Positions 10,445 through 22,459 of a DNA stretch of 64,000 nucleotides are shown piece after piece; the first letter of the stretch is position 1; each line of letters starts with the position of its first letter. The notes below the pieces were generated by a model. It searched no databases. It was not told where the DNA came from and was given only the letters and a program-made list of their open reading frames with translations. A program made the position numbers and the translations under genes. The DNA lies in assembly GCF_003858655.1 (NCBI RefSeq), contig NZ_RQXV01000012.1, positions 62,001 to 126,000 of the forward strand, in the 5' to 3' direction. The stretch is from Amphritea balenae (GTDB lineage: Bacteria > Pseudomonadota > Gammaproteobacteria > Pseudomonadales > Balneatricaceae).

Positions 10445-13400
10445 TTATTCTGAATCGGGCATCGCTGCCTGATTCAACGCTTCAGTCAGCGCCAATTGAA
10501 CGTCTTCTGCACTTACAGAAACGTTATCATCGACTTTCTGAGCCTTACGCTTACGCTCTTTGTGGTAGGCCAGACCGGTACCAGCCGGAATCAGACGACC
10601 CACAACAACGTTTTCTTTCAGACCACGCAGGTAGTCCTTCTTACCAGACACTGCACCTTCAGTCAGTACGCGGGTTGTTTCCTGGAAGGAAGCCGCGGAG
10701 ATGAAGGATTCAGTTGCCAGAGAAGCTTTAGTGATACCCAGCAATACGCGATCGTATTTAGCCTGGATCTTACCTTCTGCTTCCAGTCGCTTATTCTCTT
10801 CAACAACCTGGTGGAATTCTGCTTGCTCACCGTTGATGAAAGAGCTATCGCCACCGGCAGTGATATCAACTTTACGCAGCATCTGACGAACAATTACTTC
10901 GATGTGCTTATCGTTAATACCTACACCCTGCAGACGGTAAACATCCTGAATTTCGTCAGTGATGTATTCAGCCAGCTTGGTAACACCTTTGATTCGCAGG
11001 ATATCGTGCGGGTTAGACGGGCCATCGGAGATAACCTCACCCTTCTGCACAGTCTCACCTTCAAATACGTTCAGGTTACGCCACTTAGGAATCATGATCT
11101 CAATTGGATCTGCATCCGCAGGACTGATAACCAAACGCTTCTTACCTTTAGTCTCTTTACCAAAGGTAACGACACCAGAGATCTCAGCCAGAATAGAGGA
11201 GTCTTTCGGCTTACGCGCCTCAAACAGGTCAGCAACCCGTGGCAGACCACCGGTGATATCCTTGTTCACAGAACCTTCCTGTGGGATACGCGCCAGAATG
11301 TCACCAACACCCACTTCTGCACCGTTGCTCAGGTTAAGAATCGCCTTCGCTGGTAACAAGTACTGTGCAACCTGATCAGTTCCCGGATGGCAAAGATCAT
11401 TGCCCTGCTCATCAAGCAACTTGATCATTGGACGGATATCTTTACCCGCTGCAGGACGTGCCGCAGGATCAAGAACCTCAGTCGTCGACAGACCGGTCAG
11501 CTCATCCGTTTGCTGCTTAACGGTAATACCGTCTTCCATGCCTACCAACAACACTTTACCCGCCACCTCAGAGATGATTGGGTGGGTATGTGGATCCCAG
11601 TTAGCAACGATTGCTCCAGCATCTACGCTGTCGCCATCTTTAACTTTGATAACAGAACCGTAAGGCAGCTTATAACGCTCACGCTCACGACCGTGCTCAT
11701 CGGTTACACCCAGCTCACCAGAACGGGAAGTCGCTACCAGAGAGCCGTTAGCCTTCTCTACAGACTTCAGGTTGTGCATCCGGATAGTACCGGAGTTCTT
11801 AACCTGAACACTGTCAACAGCAGCTGCCCGCGATGCCGCACCACCGATGTGGAAGGTACGCATGGTCAGCTGTGTACCCGGCTCACCGATAGACTGAGCG
11901 GCGATTACGCCGACCGCTTCACCCGGGTTAACCCGGTGTCCACGACCCAGATCACGACCATAACAGCTAGAACACAGACCGTAGCTTGTTTCACAGCTAA
12001 TCGCACTACGTACAACGATCTCATCGATAGAGGAGTAATTCTCATCATCATCAAGACGCTTAACCCATGCTTCATCCATCAGCGTGCCACGTTCAATCAG
12101 AACGTCTTTACCAGTTGGATCCAGCACGTCACGGGCTACAGTACGACCCAGAACACGATGACCCAGACCAACAACAACGTCGCCGCCTTCGATCAACGGC
12201 TGCATTGTCAGACCTTCTTCGGTACCACAGTCATCAACAGTGATTACCAGATCCTGTGCAACATCTACCAGACGACGCGTCAGGTAACCGGAGTTAGCTG
12301 TTTTCAGTGCAGTATCGGCCAGACCTTTACGAGCACCGTGGGTCGAGATGAAGTACTGTAGTACGTTCAGACCTTCACGGAAGTTCGCGGTGATTGGCGT
12401 TTCGATGATCGAGCCATCCGGCTTAGCCATCAGACCACGCATACCGGCCAACTGACGAATCTGAGCAGCACTACCTCGTGCGCCAGAATCGGCCATCATA
12501 TAAACCGAGTTGAAAGAGTCCTGGTTAACCGTTTCACCATCGCGGTTAACTACGTCTTCTTTCTTCAGGTTATCCATCATCTTCTTGGCCAGAATTTCGT
12601 TGGCACGAGACCAGATGTCGATAACCTTGTTGTATTTCTCACCCTGAGTAACCAGACCGTCTGCAAACTGCATTTCGATCTCTTTTACTTCAGCGTCAGC
12701 TTCAGAAATGATCTCAACCTTTTCATCCGGGATAACGAAATCGTTAACGCCGATTGAAGAGCCGGATACGGTCGCCTGACGGAAACCCATATACATCAGC
12801 TGGTCCGCGAAGATAACAGTGTCTTTCAGACCAACGATACGATATGCCGTATTAATCAGACGAGAGATCGCCTTCTTAGTCATCGCCTGGTTAACCAGCT
12901 CGAACGGCAGACCAGTCGGCACTATATTAAACAGCATCGCACGACCAGCAGTGGTCTCGATGATACTGGTACGCTGCTCTTCGTTGCCTTCGATATCGCG
13001 GATAGTCTCGCTGATACGAACCTTAACGATAGCCTGCAGATCTACTTTCTTAGCACCGTAAGCACGCTCAACTTCCTGGATATCAGCAAAAATCGAACCT
13101 TCACCCGGAGCATTGATACGGTCACGGGTCATCCAGTACAGACCCAGTACTACGTCCTGAGATGGTACGATGATTGGCTCACCGTTAGCTGGCGACAGTA
13201 CGTTGTTAGTCGACATCATCAGCGCGCGTGCTTCCAGCTGCGCTTCGATTGTCAGCGGTACGTGTACCGCCATCTGGTCACCGTCAAAGTCAGCGTTGTA
13301 TGCCGCACACACCAATGGGTGCAGCTGGATCGCTTTACCTTCGATCAGAACCGGCTCAAATGCCTGGATACCCAGACGGTGCAGAGTCGGTGCACGGTTA

Positions 13401-14668
13401 AGCATGATCGGGTGTTCCCGGATAACTTCATCCAGAATATCCCATACCAATGCTTCTTCGCGCTCAACCATCTTCTTAGCCGCTTTAATGGTAGTCGCGT
13501 GACCACGCAGTTCCAGCTTAGAGAAGATAAATGGCTTGAACAGCTCTAGTGCCATCTTCTTAGGCAGGCCACACTGATGCAGACGCAGGTATGGACCTAC
13601 CACGATTACAGAACGACCGGAGTAGTCTACTCGCTTACCCAACAGGTTCTGACGGAAACGACCCTGCTTACCCTTGATCATATCAGCCAGGGACTTCAGA
13701 GGACGCTTGTTAGAACCGGTAATAGCACGACCACGACGACCGTTATCCAGCAGCGCATCAACAGATTCCTGCAACATACGTTTTTCGTTACGTACGATGA
13801 TATCCGGAGCACTCAGATCCAGCAGTCGCTTAAGACGGTTGTTACGGTTGATAACACGACGGTACAGATCGTTAAGATCTGAAGTCGCAAAACGACCACC
13901 ATCCAGCGGTACCAATGGACGCAGATCTGGCGGCAGAACCGGCAGAACCTGAAGAATCATCCACTCAGGCTTATTACCTGAAGAGTGGAAACCTTCCAGC
14001 AACTTCAGACGCTTAGACAGCTTCTTGATCTTTGTTTCAGAGTTAGTCGCTGGCAGCTCTTCGCGCAGCACTTCAATCTCTTCAGCCAGATCGATAGATT
14101 TCAGCAGTTCCTGAACCGCTTCAGCACCCATACGGGCATCGAAATCATCACCGAATTCTTCCAGTGCTTCGAAATACTGCTCGTCATTCATTAACTGACC
14201 GCGTTCCAGAGTAGTCATACCCGGATCGATCACAACAAATGATTCAAAGTACAGTACCCGTTCGATATCACGCAGGGTCATATCCAGCATCAGGCCGATA
14301 CGGGACGGCAGTGACTTCAGGAACCAGATATGTGCAACCGGAGATGCCAGTTCGATGTGACCCATGCGCTCACGACGAACTTTAGCCAGTGCAACTTCAA
14401 CGCCACACTTCTCACAGATAACACCACGGTGCTTCAGACGCTTGTACTTACCACACAGACATTCGTAATCCTTAACAGGACCGAAGATCTTGGCACAGAA
14501 CAGACCGTCACGCTCAGGTTTGAACGTACGGTAGTTAATAGTCTCAGGCTTTTTAACTTCACCAAATGACCATGAACGGATCATCTCAGGTGATGCCAGA
14601 CCGATACGGATCGAGTCAAACTCGTCGTTCTGTCCCTGGGATTTCAACAGATTTAGTAAATCTTTCAT
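10445..14668 (-). CDS. rpoC: RNA polymerase beta' subunit
   Basis: Catalytic subunit of RNA polymerase. The 1407-residue product starts [13 protein letters not shown] and has the N-terminal zinc site CLCGKY...CEKCGVE, the clamp and lid, the active-site Mg-binding NADFDGDQ at about residue 460, the trigger-loop region, the second zinc site ([15 protein letters not shown]) and the C-terminal repeats. The length equals E. coli RpoC. It follows rpoB after 72 bases that contain a hairpin, and a str promoter and terminator follow it. The frame is intact throughout. Confidence 0.99.
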   Translation of the reverse strand: MKDLLNLLKSQGQNDEFDSIRIGLASPEMIRSWSFGEVKKPETINYRTFKPERDGLFCAKIFGPVKDYECLCGKYKRLKHRGVICEKCGVEVALAKVRRERMGHIELASPVAHIWFLKSLPSRIGLMLDMTLRDIERVLYFESFVVIDPGMTTLERGQLMNDEQYFEALEEFGDDFDARMGAEAVQELLKSIDLAEEIEVLREELPATNSETKIKKLSKRLKLLEGFHSSGNKPEWMILQVLPVLPPDLRPLVPLDGGRFATSDLNDLYRRVINRNNRLKRLLDLSAPDIIVRNEKRMLQESVDALLDNGRRGRAITGSNKRPLKSLADMIKGKQGRFRQNLLGKRVDYSGRSVIVVGPYLRLHQCGLPKKMALELFKPFIFSKLELRGHATTIKAAKKMVEREEALVWDILDEVIREHPIMLNRAPTLHRLGIQAFEPVLIEGKAIQLHPLVCAAYNADFDGDQMAVHVPLTIEAQLEARALMMSTNNVLSPANGEPIIVPSQDVVLGLYWMTRDRINAPGEGSIFADIQEVERAYGAKKVDLQAIVKVRISETIRDIEGNEEQRTSIIETTAGRAMLFNIVPTGLPFELVNQAMTKKAISRLINTAYRIVGLKDTVIFADQLMYMGFRQATVSGSSIGVNDFVIPDEKVEIISEADAEVKEIEMQFADGLVTQGEKYNKVIDIWSRANEILAKKMMDNLKKEDVVNRDGETVNQDSFNSVYMMADSGARGSAAQIRQLAGMRGLMAKPDGSIIETPITANFREGLNVLQYFISTHGARKGLADTALKTANSGYLTRRLVDVAQDLVITVDDCGTEEGLTMQPLIEGGDVVVGLGHRVLGRTVARDVLDPTGKDVLIERGTLMDEAWVKRLDDDENYSSIDEIVVRSAISCETSYGLCSSCYGRDLGRGHRVNPGEAVGVIAAQSIGEPGTQLTMRTFHIGGAASRAAAVDSVQVKNSGTIRMHNLKSVEKANGSLVATSRSGELGVTDEHGRERERYKLPYGSVIKVKDGDSVDAGAIVANWDPHTHPIISEVAGKVLLVGMEDGITVKQQTDELTGLSTTEVLDPAARPAAGKDIRPMIKLLDEQGNDLCHPGTDQVAQYLLPAKAILNLSNGAEVGVGDILARIPQEGSVNKDITGGLPRVADLFEARKPKDSSILAEISGVVTFGKETKGKKRLVISPADADPIEIMIPKWRNLNVFEGETVQKGEVISDGPSNPHDILRIKGVTKLAEYITDEIQDVYRLQGVGINDKHIEVIVRQMLRKVDITAGGDSSFINGEQAEFHQVVEENKRLEAEGKIQAKYDRVLLGITKASLATESFISAASFQETTRVLTEGAVSGKKDYLRGLKENVVVGRLIPAGTGLAYHKERKRKAQKVDDNVSVSAEDVQLALTEALNQAAMPDSE

Positions 14669-14696
14669 TTCTCTCAGCTCCTCGGGGGAGTTGACC

Positions 14697-14719
14697 GCGC
14701 AGCGGTTAATCGGCTGCGC
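14697..14719 (-). other. Hairpin between rpoB and rpoC
   Basis: GCGCAGC (14697-14703) and GCTGCGC (14713-14719) form a perfect seven-base stem with a nine-base loop in the 72-base rpoB-rpoC spacer. No T-run follows on the minus strand, so it is more likely an mRNA stability or processing element than a terminator. Confidence 0.5.
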
Positions 14720-14740
14720 AGTAAACTATCTGTTAAAGGG

Positions 14741-17700
14741 TTACTCGGATTCCAGCTCGATGTCGATACCCAGCGAGCGGATCTCTTTCACCAGCACGTT
14801 AAACGATTCTGGCATGCCCGGCTCCATGCGGTGATCGCCATCCACGATGTTCTTATACATCTTGGTACGGCCATTCACATCATCGGACTTAACAGTCAGC
14901 ATTTCCTGCAGGGTGTAGGCAGCACCATATGCTTCAAGTGCCCATACCTCCATCTCACCGAATCGCTGACCACCGAACTGCGCCTTACCACCCAGCGGCT
15001 GCTGAGTAACCAGGCTGTAAGAACCGGTAGAACGTGCGTGCATTTTGTCATCAACCAGGTGGTTCAGTTTCAGCATGTACATGTAACCCACGGTTACCGG
15101 ACGGCTGAATGAGTCACCGGTACGACCATCGAACAGTTTGAACTGTCCGGTATCGCTCAGATCCGCCATGCGTAGCAGCTCTTTAACTTCGACTTCTTTA
15201 GCACCATCAAATACGGCTGTTGCCAGAGGCACACCGCCTTTCAGGTTCTGCGCCAGCTCCATAACCTCATCGTCAGACAGAGAAGCAATATCTTCATGAC
15301 GACCGGATTTGAAACCACCCAGCTCGCTATTGTAGACACGCTCAAGGAACTCACGCAGCTCCTTAACCTTTTCAAGACGATCACGCTCAGCCTGGAGCAT
15401 CTTGTTAATCTTAACGCCCAGACCTTTAGCCGCCATACCCATATGCGTTTCAAGTACCTGACCTACGTTCATACGAGACGGTACACCCAGTGGGTTCAAT
15501 ACGATATCAACCGTATCACCGTTCTCATCGTAAGGCATGTCTTCAACAGGCATGATTACAGAGATAACACCCTTGTTACCGTGACGACCCGCCATCTTGT
15601 CACCAGGCTGTATGCGACGCTTAGTAGCAACATAAACCTTAACAATCTTCAGGACGCCCGGAGCAAGATCATCACCGGTCTGCAGTTTGCTCTTCTTGTC
15701 TTCGAACTTAGCATCCAGCTCAACACGACGCTCTTCCAGCTGTTCCTGAGCTTTTTCAAGCTGCTCCTGAACAGTTTCATCAGCGACACGAATCTTGAAC
15801 CAGTCACCTTTCTTCAGCTCAGCCAGGGCTTCAGCTGTAATTTCTTCACCCTTTCTGAAGTCAGCGCCGCCTTCAGCTTTCAGGCCAACCAATGCACGTC
15901 CCAGACGCTCATAGGTCGCACGCTCAACGATGCGCAGCTCTTCATTAAGGTCTTTGCGGATACGGTCAAGTTCAGACTCTTCGATAGAAACTGCACGCTC
16001 ATCTTTCGGCACACCATCACGGGTGAATACCTGAACATCAATTACCTTACCGATAGTACCGGTCTTAACCCGCAGAGAAGTATCTTTAACGTCGGACGCT
16101 TTTTCACCGAAGATTGCACGCAGCAGTTTCTCTTCTGGTGTCAGCTGAGTTTCACCTTTAGGTGTCACTTTACCAACCAGGATATCACCAGGACCTACTT
16201 CAGCACCGATATGTACGATACCTGCTTCGTCCAGCTTACCCAGTGCAGACTCACCCACATTAGGAATATCTGCAGTAATTTCTTCAGAACCCAGCTTTGT
16301 ATCACGCGCCACACAGGTCAGTTCCTGAATGTGGATAGTGGTGAAACGATCTTCCTGAACAACACGTTCAGAGATCAGGATGGAATCCTCAAAGTTGTAA
16401 CCATTCCAAGGCATGAATGCGATACGCATATTCTGCCCCAGCGCCAGCTCACCCAGGTCAACGGACGGACCGTCAGCCATGATATCGCCACGCTGCACTG
16501 TTTCACCTTCGCGAACAATTGAACGCTGGTTAATACAGGTGTTCTGGTTAGAACGGGTGTACTTAGTCAGGTTGTAGATATCTACACCCGCTTCACCCGC
16601 CTGAGTCTCTTCATCGTTAACACGAACAACAATGCGTGCCGCATCAACCGCTTCGATCACACCGCCACGCTGTGCAGTCACACATACGCCAGAGTCACGT
16701 GCAACATAACGCTCCATGCCAGTACCTACCAGCGGCTTATCAGCGCGCAACGTTGGTACAGCCTGACGCTGCATGTTCGCACCCATCAGTGCCCGGTTAG
16801 CATCATCGTGCTCAAGGAACGGAATCAGCGCTGCCGCAACAGATACTACCTGACGTGGAGATACATCCATGTAGGTAACTTTATCTGGCGTCATTACAGT
16901 AGATTCGTTCTGATGACGAACTGCTACCAGCTCATCGGTCAGCTTATTGTTATCATCCATTCCGGCAGATGCCTGGGCGATAACATGACGGCCTTCTTCG
17001 ATAGCAGACAGGTATTGAATATCATCGGTAACCAGACCATCAACAACTTTACGGTATGGTGTTTCCAGGAAACCGAAGTCATTAGTACGGGCATAGGTTG
17101 CCAGTGAGTTAATCAGACCAATGTTTGGTCCTTCAGGAGTCTCGATAGGACAAACACGACCGTAGTGAGTGTTGTGTACGTCACGTACCTCAAAGCCAGC
17201 ACGCTCACGGGTCAGACCACCAGGTCCTAATGCGGAAACACGACGCTTATGAGTAACCTCAGACAGCGGGTTGTTCTGATCCATAAACTGAGACAGCTGA
17301 GATGAACCAAAGAACTCTTTAACCGCAGCAGCAACTGGCTTGGCATTGATCAGATCCTGAGGCATCAGGTTATCTGATTCAGCCATACTCAAACGCTCAC
17401 GAACAGCACGCTCAACACGTACAAGACCTACGCGGAACTGGTTCTCAGCCATTTCACCTACAGAACGGATACGACGGTTACCCAGGTGATCGATGTCATC
17501 CACAACACCTTTACCGTTACGGATATCGATCAGGGTCTTCATAACATCCAGGATATCTTCTTTATCCAGGACACCAGAACCCGTTTCGATCTCACGCGCC
17601 AGGCGGCGGTTGAACTTCATTCGACCTACGGCAGACAGGTCATAACGCTCTTCAGCGAAGAACAGATTTTCAAACAGATTTTCCGCAGACTCTTTGGTCG

Positions 17701-18841
17701 GTGGCTCACCAGGGCGCATCATACGGTAGATTTCTACCAATGCTTCCAGCTGACTGCGAGTCGAGTCGTTGCGCAGCGTGTCAGAGATGAACGGACCACA
17801 GTCCAGCTCATTCGTGTACAGCGTTTCGAAAGCAGCGATATTCGCCGCACGCATCTGCTCAAGCAGTTCGTCAGTGATTTCACTATTACCTTCGCAGATC
17901 AGCTCGCCGGTAGCCGGATCGATGATCTCTTTCGCCATCACTTTGCCCAGCAGGTACTCAACTGGTACGTCCAGCTGAGTCATGTTCTCTTTTTCCAGCT
18001 GACGGATGTGACGAGGGGTAATACGACGACCGGATTCAACGATTACGTTGCCACCGCTGTCTTTAATATCGAAGGTTGCGGTTTCACCACGCAGACGAGT
18101 TGGTACCAGTGTCATCAATACACTGTCGCCATCTAATGTCCACTCAGTGTTCTCAAAGAAGGTTTCGAGGATCTCTTCAGTGGTATAACCCAGCGCGCGC
18201 AGCAGAATAGTTGCTGGCAATTTACGACGACGGTCGATACGCACAAACAGGCTATCTTTAGGATCAAACTCGAAGTCCAGCCATGAACCACGGTAAGGAA
18301 TAACACGAGCAGAGTACAACAACTTACCAGAAGAGTGCGTCTTGCCCTTGTCATGGTCGAAGAATACACCCGGTGAACGGTGTAGCTGAGATACAATTAC
18401 ACGCTCAGTACCGTTAACAACGAAAGTACCGTTGTCGGTCATCAGCGGCATCTCGCCCATGTAAACTTCTTGTTCTTTAATGTCTTTGATCGCTTTATTT
18501 GAAGATTCGCGATCGTAGATTACCAAGCGTACTTTTACGCGTAGCGGGGCAGCATAAGTAATACCGCGCATCTGACATTCTTTTACGTCAAAAACCGGCT
18601 CGCCCAGACGGTAACCTACATATTCCAACGCCGCGTTTCCGGAATAGGAAACGATCGGGAATACGGAACTGAAAGCCGCATGCAGACCAATGTTATTACG
18701 CTCTGCAGAATCAGCATCCTGTTGCAGGAATTTCAAATAAGAATCCAACTGGATTGCCAACAGATATGGCACATCCATCGCTTCTGGCAGCTTTCCGAAG
18801 TCTTTCCGGATGCGTTTCTTTTCAGTGTATGAGTAAGCCAT
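14741..18841 (-). CDS. rpoB: RNA polymerase beta subunit
   Basis: Core RNA polymerase subunit that forms the second half of the active-site cleft. The 1366-residue product starts [20 protein letters not shown]. The rifampicin pocket reads [19 protein letters not shown], then [13 protein letters not shown], which is the drug-sensitive consensus. The C-terminal [14 protein letters not shown]-like block ([16 protein letters not shown]) and the zinc-free clamp connector are in place. It follows rplL after a 173-base spacer with three hairpins that probably set its level relative to L7/L12. Confidence 0.99.
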   Translation of the reverse strand: MAYSYTEKKRIRKDFGKLPEAMDVPYLLAIQLDSYLKFLQQDADSAERNNIGLHAAFSSVFPIVSYSGNAALEYVGYRLGEPVFDVKECQMRGITYAAPLRVKVRLVIYDRESSNKAIKDIKEQEVYMGEMPLMTDNGTFVVNGTERVIVSQLHRSPGVFFDHDKGKTHSSGKLLYSARVIPYRGSWLDFEFDPKDSLFVRIDRRRKLPATILLRALGYTTEEILETFFENTEWTLDGDSVLMTLVPTRLRGETATFDIKDSGGNVIVESGRRITPRHIRQLEKENMTQLDVPVEYLLGKVMAKEIIDPATGELICEGNSEITDELLEQMRAANIAAFETLYTNELDCGPFISDTLRNDSTRSQLEALVEIYRMMRPGEPPTKESAENLFENLFFAEERYDLSAVGRMKFNRRLAREIETGSGVLDKEDILDVMKTLIDIRNGKGVVDDIDHLGNRRIRSVGEMAENQFRVGLVRVERAVRERLSMAESDNLMPQDLINAKPVAAAVKEFFGSSQLSQFMDQNNPLSEVTHKRRVSALGPGGLTRERAGFEVRDVHNTHYGRVCPIETPEGPNIGLINSLATYARTNDFGFLETPYRKVVDGLVTDDIQYLSAIEEGRHVIAQASAGMDDNNKLTDELVAVRHQNESTVMTPDKVTYMDVSPRQVVSVAAALIPFLEHDDANRALMGANMQRQAVPTLRADKPLVGTGMERYVARDSGVCVTAQRGGVIEAVDAARIVVRVNDEETQAGEAGVDIYNLTKYTRSNQNTCINQRSIVREGETVQRGDIMADGPSVDLGELALGQNMRIAFMPWNGYNFEDSILISERVVQEDRFTTIHIQELTCVARDTKLGSEEITADIPNVGESALGKLDEAGIVHIGAEVGPGDILVGKVTPKGETQLTPEEKLLRAIFGEKASDVKDTSLRVKTGTIGKVIDVQVFTRDGVPKDERAVSIEESELDRIRKDLNEELRIVERATYERLGRALVGLKAEGGADFRKGEEITAEALAELKKGDWFKIRVADETVQEQLEKAQEQLEERRVELDAKFEDKKSKLQTGDDLAPGVLKIVKVYVATKRRIQPGDKMAGRHGNKGVISVIMPVEDMPYDENGDTVDIVLNPLGVPSRMNVGQVLETHMGMAAKGLGVKINKMLQAERDRLEKVKELREFLERVYNSELGGFKSGRHEDIASLSDDEVMELAQNLKGGVPLATAVFDGAKEVEVKELLRMADLSDTGQFKLFDGRTGDSFSRPVTVGYMYMLKLNHLVDDKMHARSTGSYSLVTQQPLGGKAQFGGQRFGEMEVWALEAYGAAYTLQEMLTVKSDDVNGRTKMYKNIVDGDHRMEPGMPESFNVLVKEIRSLGIDIELESE

Positions 18842-18877
18842 CTAAGTTCCCCAGCATCTGCACCTGAAAGATTCAAC

Positions 18878-18937
18878 CAGATCGAAGGTATTTTCTCGAT
18901 CTGTGAAACCGTTATTATTTGCTCTCGCTAATAACGG
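18878..18937 (-). other. Two tandem hairpins upstream of rpoB
   Basis: CAGATCGA (18878-18885) pairs with TCGATCTG (18896-18903), and CCGTTATTA (18909-18917) pairs with TAATAACGG (18929-18937). Both stems are perfect. They lie just downstream of the rplL terminator-like hairpin, in the rplL-rpoB leader. In E. coli this spacer contains an RNase III site, so a processing role is a reasonable inference. Confidence 0.55.
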
Positions 18938-18967
18938 AAAAAGGCCGGTGGCATTTTGCCACCAGCC
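18938..18967 (-). terminator. Partial terminator (attenuator) between rplL and rpoB
   Basis: On the minus strand the 11-base stem GGCTGGTGGCA/TGCCACCGGCC (one G-T pair, three-base loop; 18943-18967) is followed by T5 (18938-18942). It sits about 50 bases after the rplL stop, where E. coli has a rpoBC attenuator that reduces polymerase expression relative to ribosomal proteins. Confidence 0.8.
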
Positions 18968-19014
18968 GTATACGTATCAGCTGTCAAACAGCCTGATACG
19001 AAGCGTAGCGCTGT

Positions 19015-19389
19015 TTACTTAACTTCAACAGATGCGCCAGCTTCTTCCAGAGCAGCTTTAAGCTCTGCTGCTTCTTCCTTAGTAACGCCTTCTTTAACAG
19101 AAGCAGGTGCGCCGTCAACCATACCTTTAGCTTCTTTCAAGCCCAGGCCAGTTGCTGCACGAACAGCCTTGATTACGTTAACTTTCTTGTCGCCAATAGA
19201 CGTCAGGATAACGTCAAATTCAGTCTGCTCTTCAGCAGCTGCACCAGCATCACCGCCAGCAGCGCCAGCAACAGCAACAGCTGCAGCAGAAACACCGAAC
19301 TTTTCTTCCATTGCTTCAACTAGCTCTACAACGTCCATTACGGACATGTCAGCGATTGCATTCAAGATATCGTCTTTAGATACGGACAT
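19015..19389 (-). CDS. rplL: 50S ribosomal protein L7/L12
   Basis: Stalk protein that recruits translational GTPases, present in four or more copies bound to L10. The 124-residue product has the N-terminal dimerisation helices, an alanine/glycine-rich hinge (residues about 37-52) and the C-terminal factor-binding domain with [20 protein letters not shown]. Length is normal. It follows rplJ by 65 bases and is followed by the attenuator region before rpoB. The alanine-rich hinge also leaves a long open frame on the other strand, which is a shadow. Confidence 0.97.
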   Translation of the reverse strand: MSVSKDDILNAIADMSVMDVVELVEAMEEKFGVSAAAVAVAGAAGGDAGAAAEEQTEFDVILTSIGDKKVNVIKAVRAATGLGLKEAKGMVDGAPASVKEGVTKEEAAELKAALEEAGASVEVK

Positions 19390-19454
19390 GATTCAATTCC
19401 TAAAAATATATATGAGCCAGAGGCTCTAAACTCGTTTCTAAGCGGCTAATGTAA

Positions 19455-19949
19455 TTAAGCTGCTTCTTGTTCTTTCTGATCGCGAACAGCCGCAATAGTG
19501 CGGACCAGCTTGCCTGCAGCTGCTTCTTTCATGCAGCCCATCAGCTTGGCGATTGCTTCGTCGTAAGTTGGCAGTGATGCCAGCATAGCAACGTCTACAA
19601 TCTGTCCTTCGAAAGCAGCGGTCTTAACTTCTAGCTTGTCATTCCCTTTCGCGAAATCCTTCAGGATACGCGCACCAGCACCTGGGTGCTCAGTAGAGAA
19701 TGCAATCAGAGTTGGACCTACGAATGCTTCAGAGATGCACTCGTAATCAGAGCCTTCCATTGCACGACGTGCAAGCGTGTTACGTACGACTTTCAGCCAT
19801 ACGCCAGCTTCACGTGCCTGCTTACGCAGGGTAGTCATATCCTCAACGGCTACGCCGCGTGAGTCTGCAACTACAGCAGATAGAGCGCCCTTAGCAGCTT
19901 CCTGGACTTCAGCGACAATCGCTTTTTTATCTTCGAGTCCTAATGCCAC
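19455..19949 (-). CDS. rplJ: 50S ribosomal protein L10
   Basis: Base of the ribosomal stalk; binds 23S rRNA and L7/L12 dimers and, as the L10-L12 complex, represses its own operon. The 164-residue product starts [20 protein letters not shown] and ends with the L12-binding helix. The start codon is GTG (19947-19949), supported by AGGAG six bases upstream (19956-19960). A 217-base leader with L10-leader character precedes it. Length is normal for the family (about 165). Confidence 0.96.
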   Translation of the reverse strand: MALGLEDKKAIVAEVQEAAKGALSAVVADSRGVAVEDMTTLRKQAREAGVWLKVVRNTLARRAMEGSDYECISEAFVGPTLIAFSTEHPGAGARILKDFAKGNDKLEVKTAAFEGQIVDVAMLASLPTYDEAIAKLMGCMKEAAAGKLVRTIAAVRDQKEQEAA

Positions 19950-19964
19950 AATTAACTCCTGGGT

Positions 19965-20123
19965 TTAGTCATTTCGACTGTTTACCAATCGCTTTATCTG
20001 ATTATCCAAACAAAGCGCCGAGCACGGTGGTTGAATTGATCCTGTTAAGGGGATCACACCGTCTGCGCAGGCTATAAGATTAAGAGTCTGGCAACGCCAT
20101 TCTCACCTGCGGTCTTTGACGAC
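19965..20123 (-). ncRNA. L10 leader, autoregulatory mRNA element
   Basis: The 217-base spacer between rplA and rplJ carries, on the minus strand, the segments ACCGCAGGTG...GGCGTTGCCAGAC...AGCCTGCGCAGACGGTGTGA. In E. coli the L10-L12 complex binds a comparable leader about 140 bases before rplJ. The match (CTGCG-AGACGGTG core) is by eye. A separate perfect dyad CCCTGCAC/GTGCAGGG (20124-20141) lies just upstream. Boundaries are approximate. Confidence 0.7.
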
Positions 20124-20166
20124 CCCTGCACAAGTGCAGGGACCCTCAATTTTTTCTGGTGCTGAT

Positions 20167-20862
20167 TTAGAAGCTCAGAGAGCTCTGATCAACTACCAGA
20201 CCTGGCCCCATAGTGGTAGACAGGGTAATTTTCTTCAGGTAAATACCCTTTGCAGAAGCAGGCTTCAGTTTCTTAACTTCAGACAGCAGTGCTTCAACGT
20301 TCGCCTGGATAGCAGCAGGTTCAAAACCAACTTTACCAACACCAGCGTGGATAATACCGTTCTTATCAGTACGGAAACGTACCTGACCAGCTTTAGCATT
20401 GTTTACTGCAGTCGTAACGTCTGGAGTAACAGTACCAACCTTAGGGTTAGGCATCAGACCACGTGGGCCCAGAATCTGACCCAGCTGACCTACAACACGC
20501 ATCGCATCCGGAGTCGCGATTACAACGTCAAAGTTCAGGTCACCGCCTTTAATCTGCTCTGCCAGGTCTTCAAAACCTACAACATCAGCACCAGCCGCAG
20601 TTGCTTTTTCAGCGTTCTCACCCTGAGCAAAAACAGCAACACGCACTTCTTTACCAGTACCGCTTGGCAGTACAGAAGAACCACGAACGTTCTGGTCAGA
20701 TTTACGAGGATCAACACCCAGGTTTACAGCGATGTCTACAGACTCTTTAAAGCCAACAGTCGCAACGTCGTTCAGCAGAGCAACGGCATCCTGTACAGAG
20801 TACTGCTTACCAACTTCTACTTTCTCAGCAATCGCCTTTTGGCGCTTAGTCAGCTTAGCCAT
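20167..20862 (-). CDS. rplA: 50S ribosomal protein L1
   Basis: L1 forms the mobile stalk that guides E-site tRNA and represses the L11 operon when in excess. The 231-residue product starts [20 protein letters not shown] and has the signature [19 protein letters not shown]. Length is normal. Its start overlaps the rplK stop by one base, so the two are translationally coupled. A possible L1-binding mRNA motif lies before rplK. Confidence 0.98.
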   Translation of the reverse strand: MAKLTKRQKAIAEKVEVGKQYSVQDAVALLNDVATVGFKESVDIAVNLGVDPRKSDQNVRGSSVLPSGTGKEVRVAVFAQGENAEKATAAGADVVGFEDLAEQIKGGDLNFDVVIATPDAMRVVGQLGQILGPRGLMPNPKVGTVTPDVTTAVNNAKAGQVRFRTDKNGIIHAGVGKVGFEPAAIQANVEALLSEVKKLKPASAKGIYLKKITLSTTMGPGLVVDQSSLSF

Positions 20863-21296
20863 TATTCAACACCCTCAACATTCAGACCCATGCTACGTGC
20901 ACTACCAGCGATGGTGCGAACAGCCGCATCCATATCTGCAGCAGTCAGATCAGCATCTTTAGTAGTTGCAATCTCTTCCAGCTGAGCGCGGGTAACAGTA
21001 CCTACTTTCTCAGTGTTAGGACGGCCAGAACCGCTCTTGATACCAGCAGCCTTCTTCAGCAGGATTGATGCTGGAGGCGTCTTAGTAATAAAAGTGAAGC
21101 TGCGATCAGCATATACTGTGATAACAACAGGAATAGGCATGCCTTTTTCCATGCTCTGCGTAGCAGCGTTGAACGCCTTACAGAATTCCATGATGTTAAC
21201 ACCGTGCTGACCCAGAGCAGGACCAACTGGTGGACTTGGGTTAGCTGAACCAGCAGCAACCTGCAGCTTGATATAAGCTTCGATTTTCTTAGCCAT
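20862..21296 (-). CDS. rplK: 50S ribosomal protein L11
   Basis: L11 binds the GTPase-associated centre of 23S rRNA and is needed for RelA activation and release-factor function. The 144-residue product has the proline-rich linker [20 protein letters not shown] and the C-terminal RNA-binding domain with [19 protein letters not shown]. The lysines trimethylated by PrmA in E. coli (Lys-3 and Lys-39) fit Lys-3 and the Lys of FCKAFN here. A TAGGAG ribosome-binding site precedes it. It is the first gene of the rplK-rplA pair. Confidence 0.98.
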   Translation of the reverse strand: MAKKIEAYIKLQVAAGSANPSPPVGPALGQHGVNIMEFCKAFNAATQSMEKGMPIPVVITVYADRSFTFITKTPPASILLKKAAGIKSGSGRPNTEKVGTVTRAQLEEIATTKDADLTAADMDAAVRTIAGSARSMGLNVEGVE

Positions 21297-21309
21297 GTTT
21301 ACTCCTAGT

Positions 21310-21334
21310 GGGTAATAGCGCCTTTCGGCTTCCC
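21310..21334 (-). promoter_or_regulatory. Candidate L1-binding hairpin before rplK
   Basis: Just before the ribosome-binding site of rplK the transcript can fold as GGGAAGCC-GAAA-GGCGCTATTACCC: outer GGG/CCC, an asymmetric internal loop, inner GCC/GGC and a GAAA loop. L1 represses the L11 operon in E. coli by binding a leader hairpin with an asymmetric loop that mimics its rRNA site. Position and shape fit; sequence-level proof is lacking. Confidence 0.4.
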
Positions 21335-21348
21335 GGTTTCAAAGACGG

Positions 21349-21382
21349 AAAAACCCCAGCTCCATAAAAGGACCGAGGTTTT
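21349..21382 (-). terminator. Terminator-like hairpin between nusG and rplK
   Basis: On the minus strand AAAACCTC (21375-21382) pairs with GGGGTTTT (about 21349-21356, with one G-T pair), with an inner TCC/GGA stem. The T5 run forms part of the right arm. It lies 18 bases after the nusG stop and could reduce read-through from secE-nusG into rplK. Confidence 0.45.
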
Positions 21383-21399
21383 ATCCTGAAATTTGTTTA

Positions 21400-21933
21400 T
21401 CAGGCTTTTTCGACCTGACCAAATCCCAGCTCAACCGGAGTTGAGCGACCGAAGATCAGAACTGCAACCTGCAACCTGTTCTTCTCATAATTAACTTCTT
21501 CCACAACGCCATTGAAGTCTGCAAAAGGCCCCTCGATAACGCGAACCATTTCACCCGGCTCAAACATTGTCTTAGGACGAGGCTGATCGACCCCACTCTC
21601 AACACGCTGCAGAATTGCATCTGCTTCTTTCTCGGTAATTGGCGCAGGCTTATCAGCAGTACCACCAATAAAGCCCATTACGCGCGGCGTATCTTTAACC
21701 AAGTGCCATGTTTCATCGTTCATATCCATCTGAACAAGAACATAACCCGGATAAAACTTACGCTCAGACCTGCGCTTCTTACCTTCACGAATTTCTACAA
21801 CTTCCTCTGTAGGAACCAGGATTTCGCCGAAGCCATCCTGCATACCGTGCAATTCAACACGCTCCTTCAGAGTATTCATTACACGCTTCTCATAACCGGA
21901 GTACGCATGTACAACATACCAACGCATAGCCAT
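21400..21933 (-). CDS. nusG: Transcription termination/antitermination factor NusG
   Basis: NusG binds RNA polymerase through its N-terminal domain, lowers pausing, helps Rho, and joins transcription to translation through S10. The 177-residue product starts [18 protein letters not shown], has the NGN domain with [14 protein letters not shown] and ends with a KOW domain ([20 protein letters not shown], ending [16 protein letters not shown]). Length is typical. It follows secE by 12 bases, the universal gammaproteobacterial pairing. Confidence 0.98.
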   Translation of the reverse strand: MAMRWYVVHAYSGYEKRVMNTLKERVELHGMQDGFGEILVPTEEVVEIREGKKRRSERKFYPGYVLVQMDMNDETWHLVKDTPRVMGFIGGTADKPAPITEKEADAILQRVESGVDQPRPKTMFEPGEMVRVIEGPFADFNGVVEEVNYEKNRLQVAVLIFGRSTPVELGFGQVEKA

Positions 21934-21945
21934 GCCTCTTTCCTC

Positions 21946-22314
21946 TTATCCGATTACGCCGGAGACACCCCAACTCAGCAACGAGTCAAGACCCCACAAA
22001 AACAATCCTACAATCAGAACAACCGCTGTAACGATTAACGTTGTCTGAATAGTTTCCTGACGCGTAGGCCAGACAACTTTACGAATTTCAGATTTGGCTT
22101 CTTTAAACAAAGTAAAGAACGCCGCGCCTTTAGCAGTCTGCAAGGCGATAAAGCCAGCAATACCCGCCAGAACCAGAAGCGCAATAACGCGATACAGCAA
22201 AGACTCTTCTGAATAAACAGAATTTCCTACTACACCGGCAGCGACCAGCGCTACCACAACAGCCCACTTCAGGCCATCTAGCTTTGAACCTTCGGAAGTC
22301 ACTTTTGAGCTCAC
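21946..22314 (-). CDS. secE: Protein translocase subunit SecE
   Basis: Clamp subunit that holds the SecY channel together in the inner membrane. The frame opens at a TTG (22360-22362), but the preferred start is the GTG at 22312-22314. It has GAGG six bases upstream, gives MSSKVTSEGSKLDGLKW and yields 122 residues, the normal length. Three membrane helices are visible (about 16-33, 42-60, 92-115) with the conserved cytoplasmic helix SEIRKVVWPTRQETIQTT before the last. It lies between tRNA-Trp and nusG. Confidence 0.95.
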   Translation of the reverse strand: MSSKVTSEGSKLDGLKWAVVVALVAAGVVGNSVYSEESLLYRVIALLVLAGIAGFIALQTAKGAAFFTLFKEAKSEIRKVVWPTRQETIQTTLIVTAVVLIVGLFLWGLDSLLSWGVSGVIG

Positions 22315-22375
22315 GATCGGCCTCGGTATTTGATGGTTTGCTTTGACTAGGTTAGATACCAACTCAGAAAAGAGT

Positions 22376-22451
<76 letters not shown>

Positions 22452-22459
22452 AGTGCTAA

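Noticed and set aside
11387-12361. Plus-strand open frame opposite rpoC
   Set aside because: Antisense shadow of a highly expressed gene; low-complexity product rich in Thr, Asn, Arg and Gln, no ribosome site or promoter.
15296-16522. Plus-strand open frame of about 400 residues opposite rpoB
   Set aside because: Same shadow effect as for rpoC; no recognisable domain.
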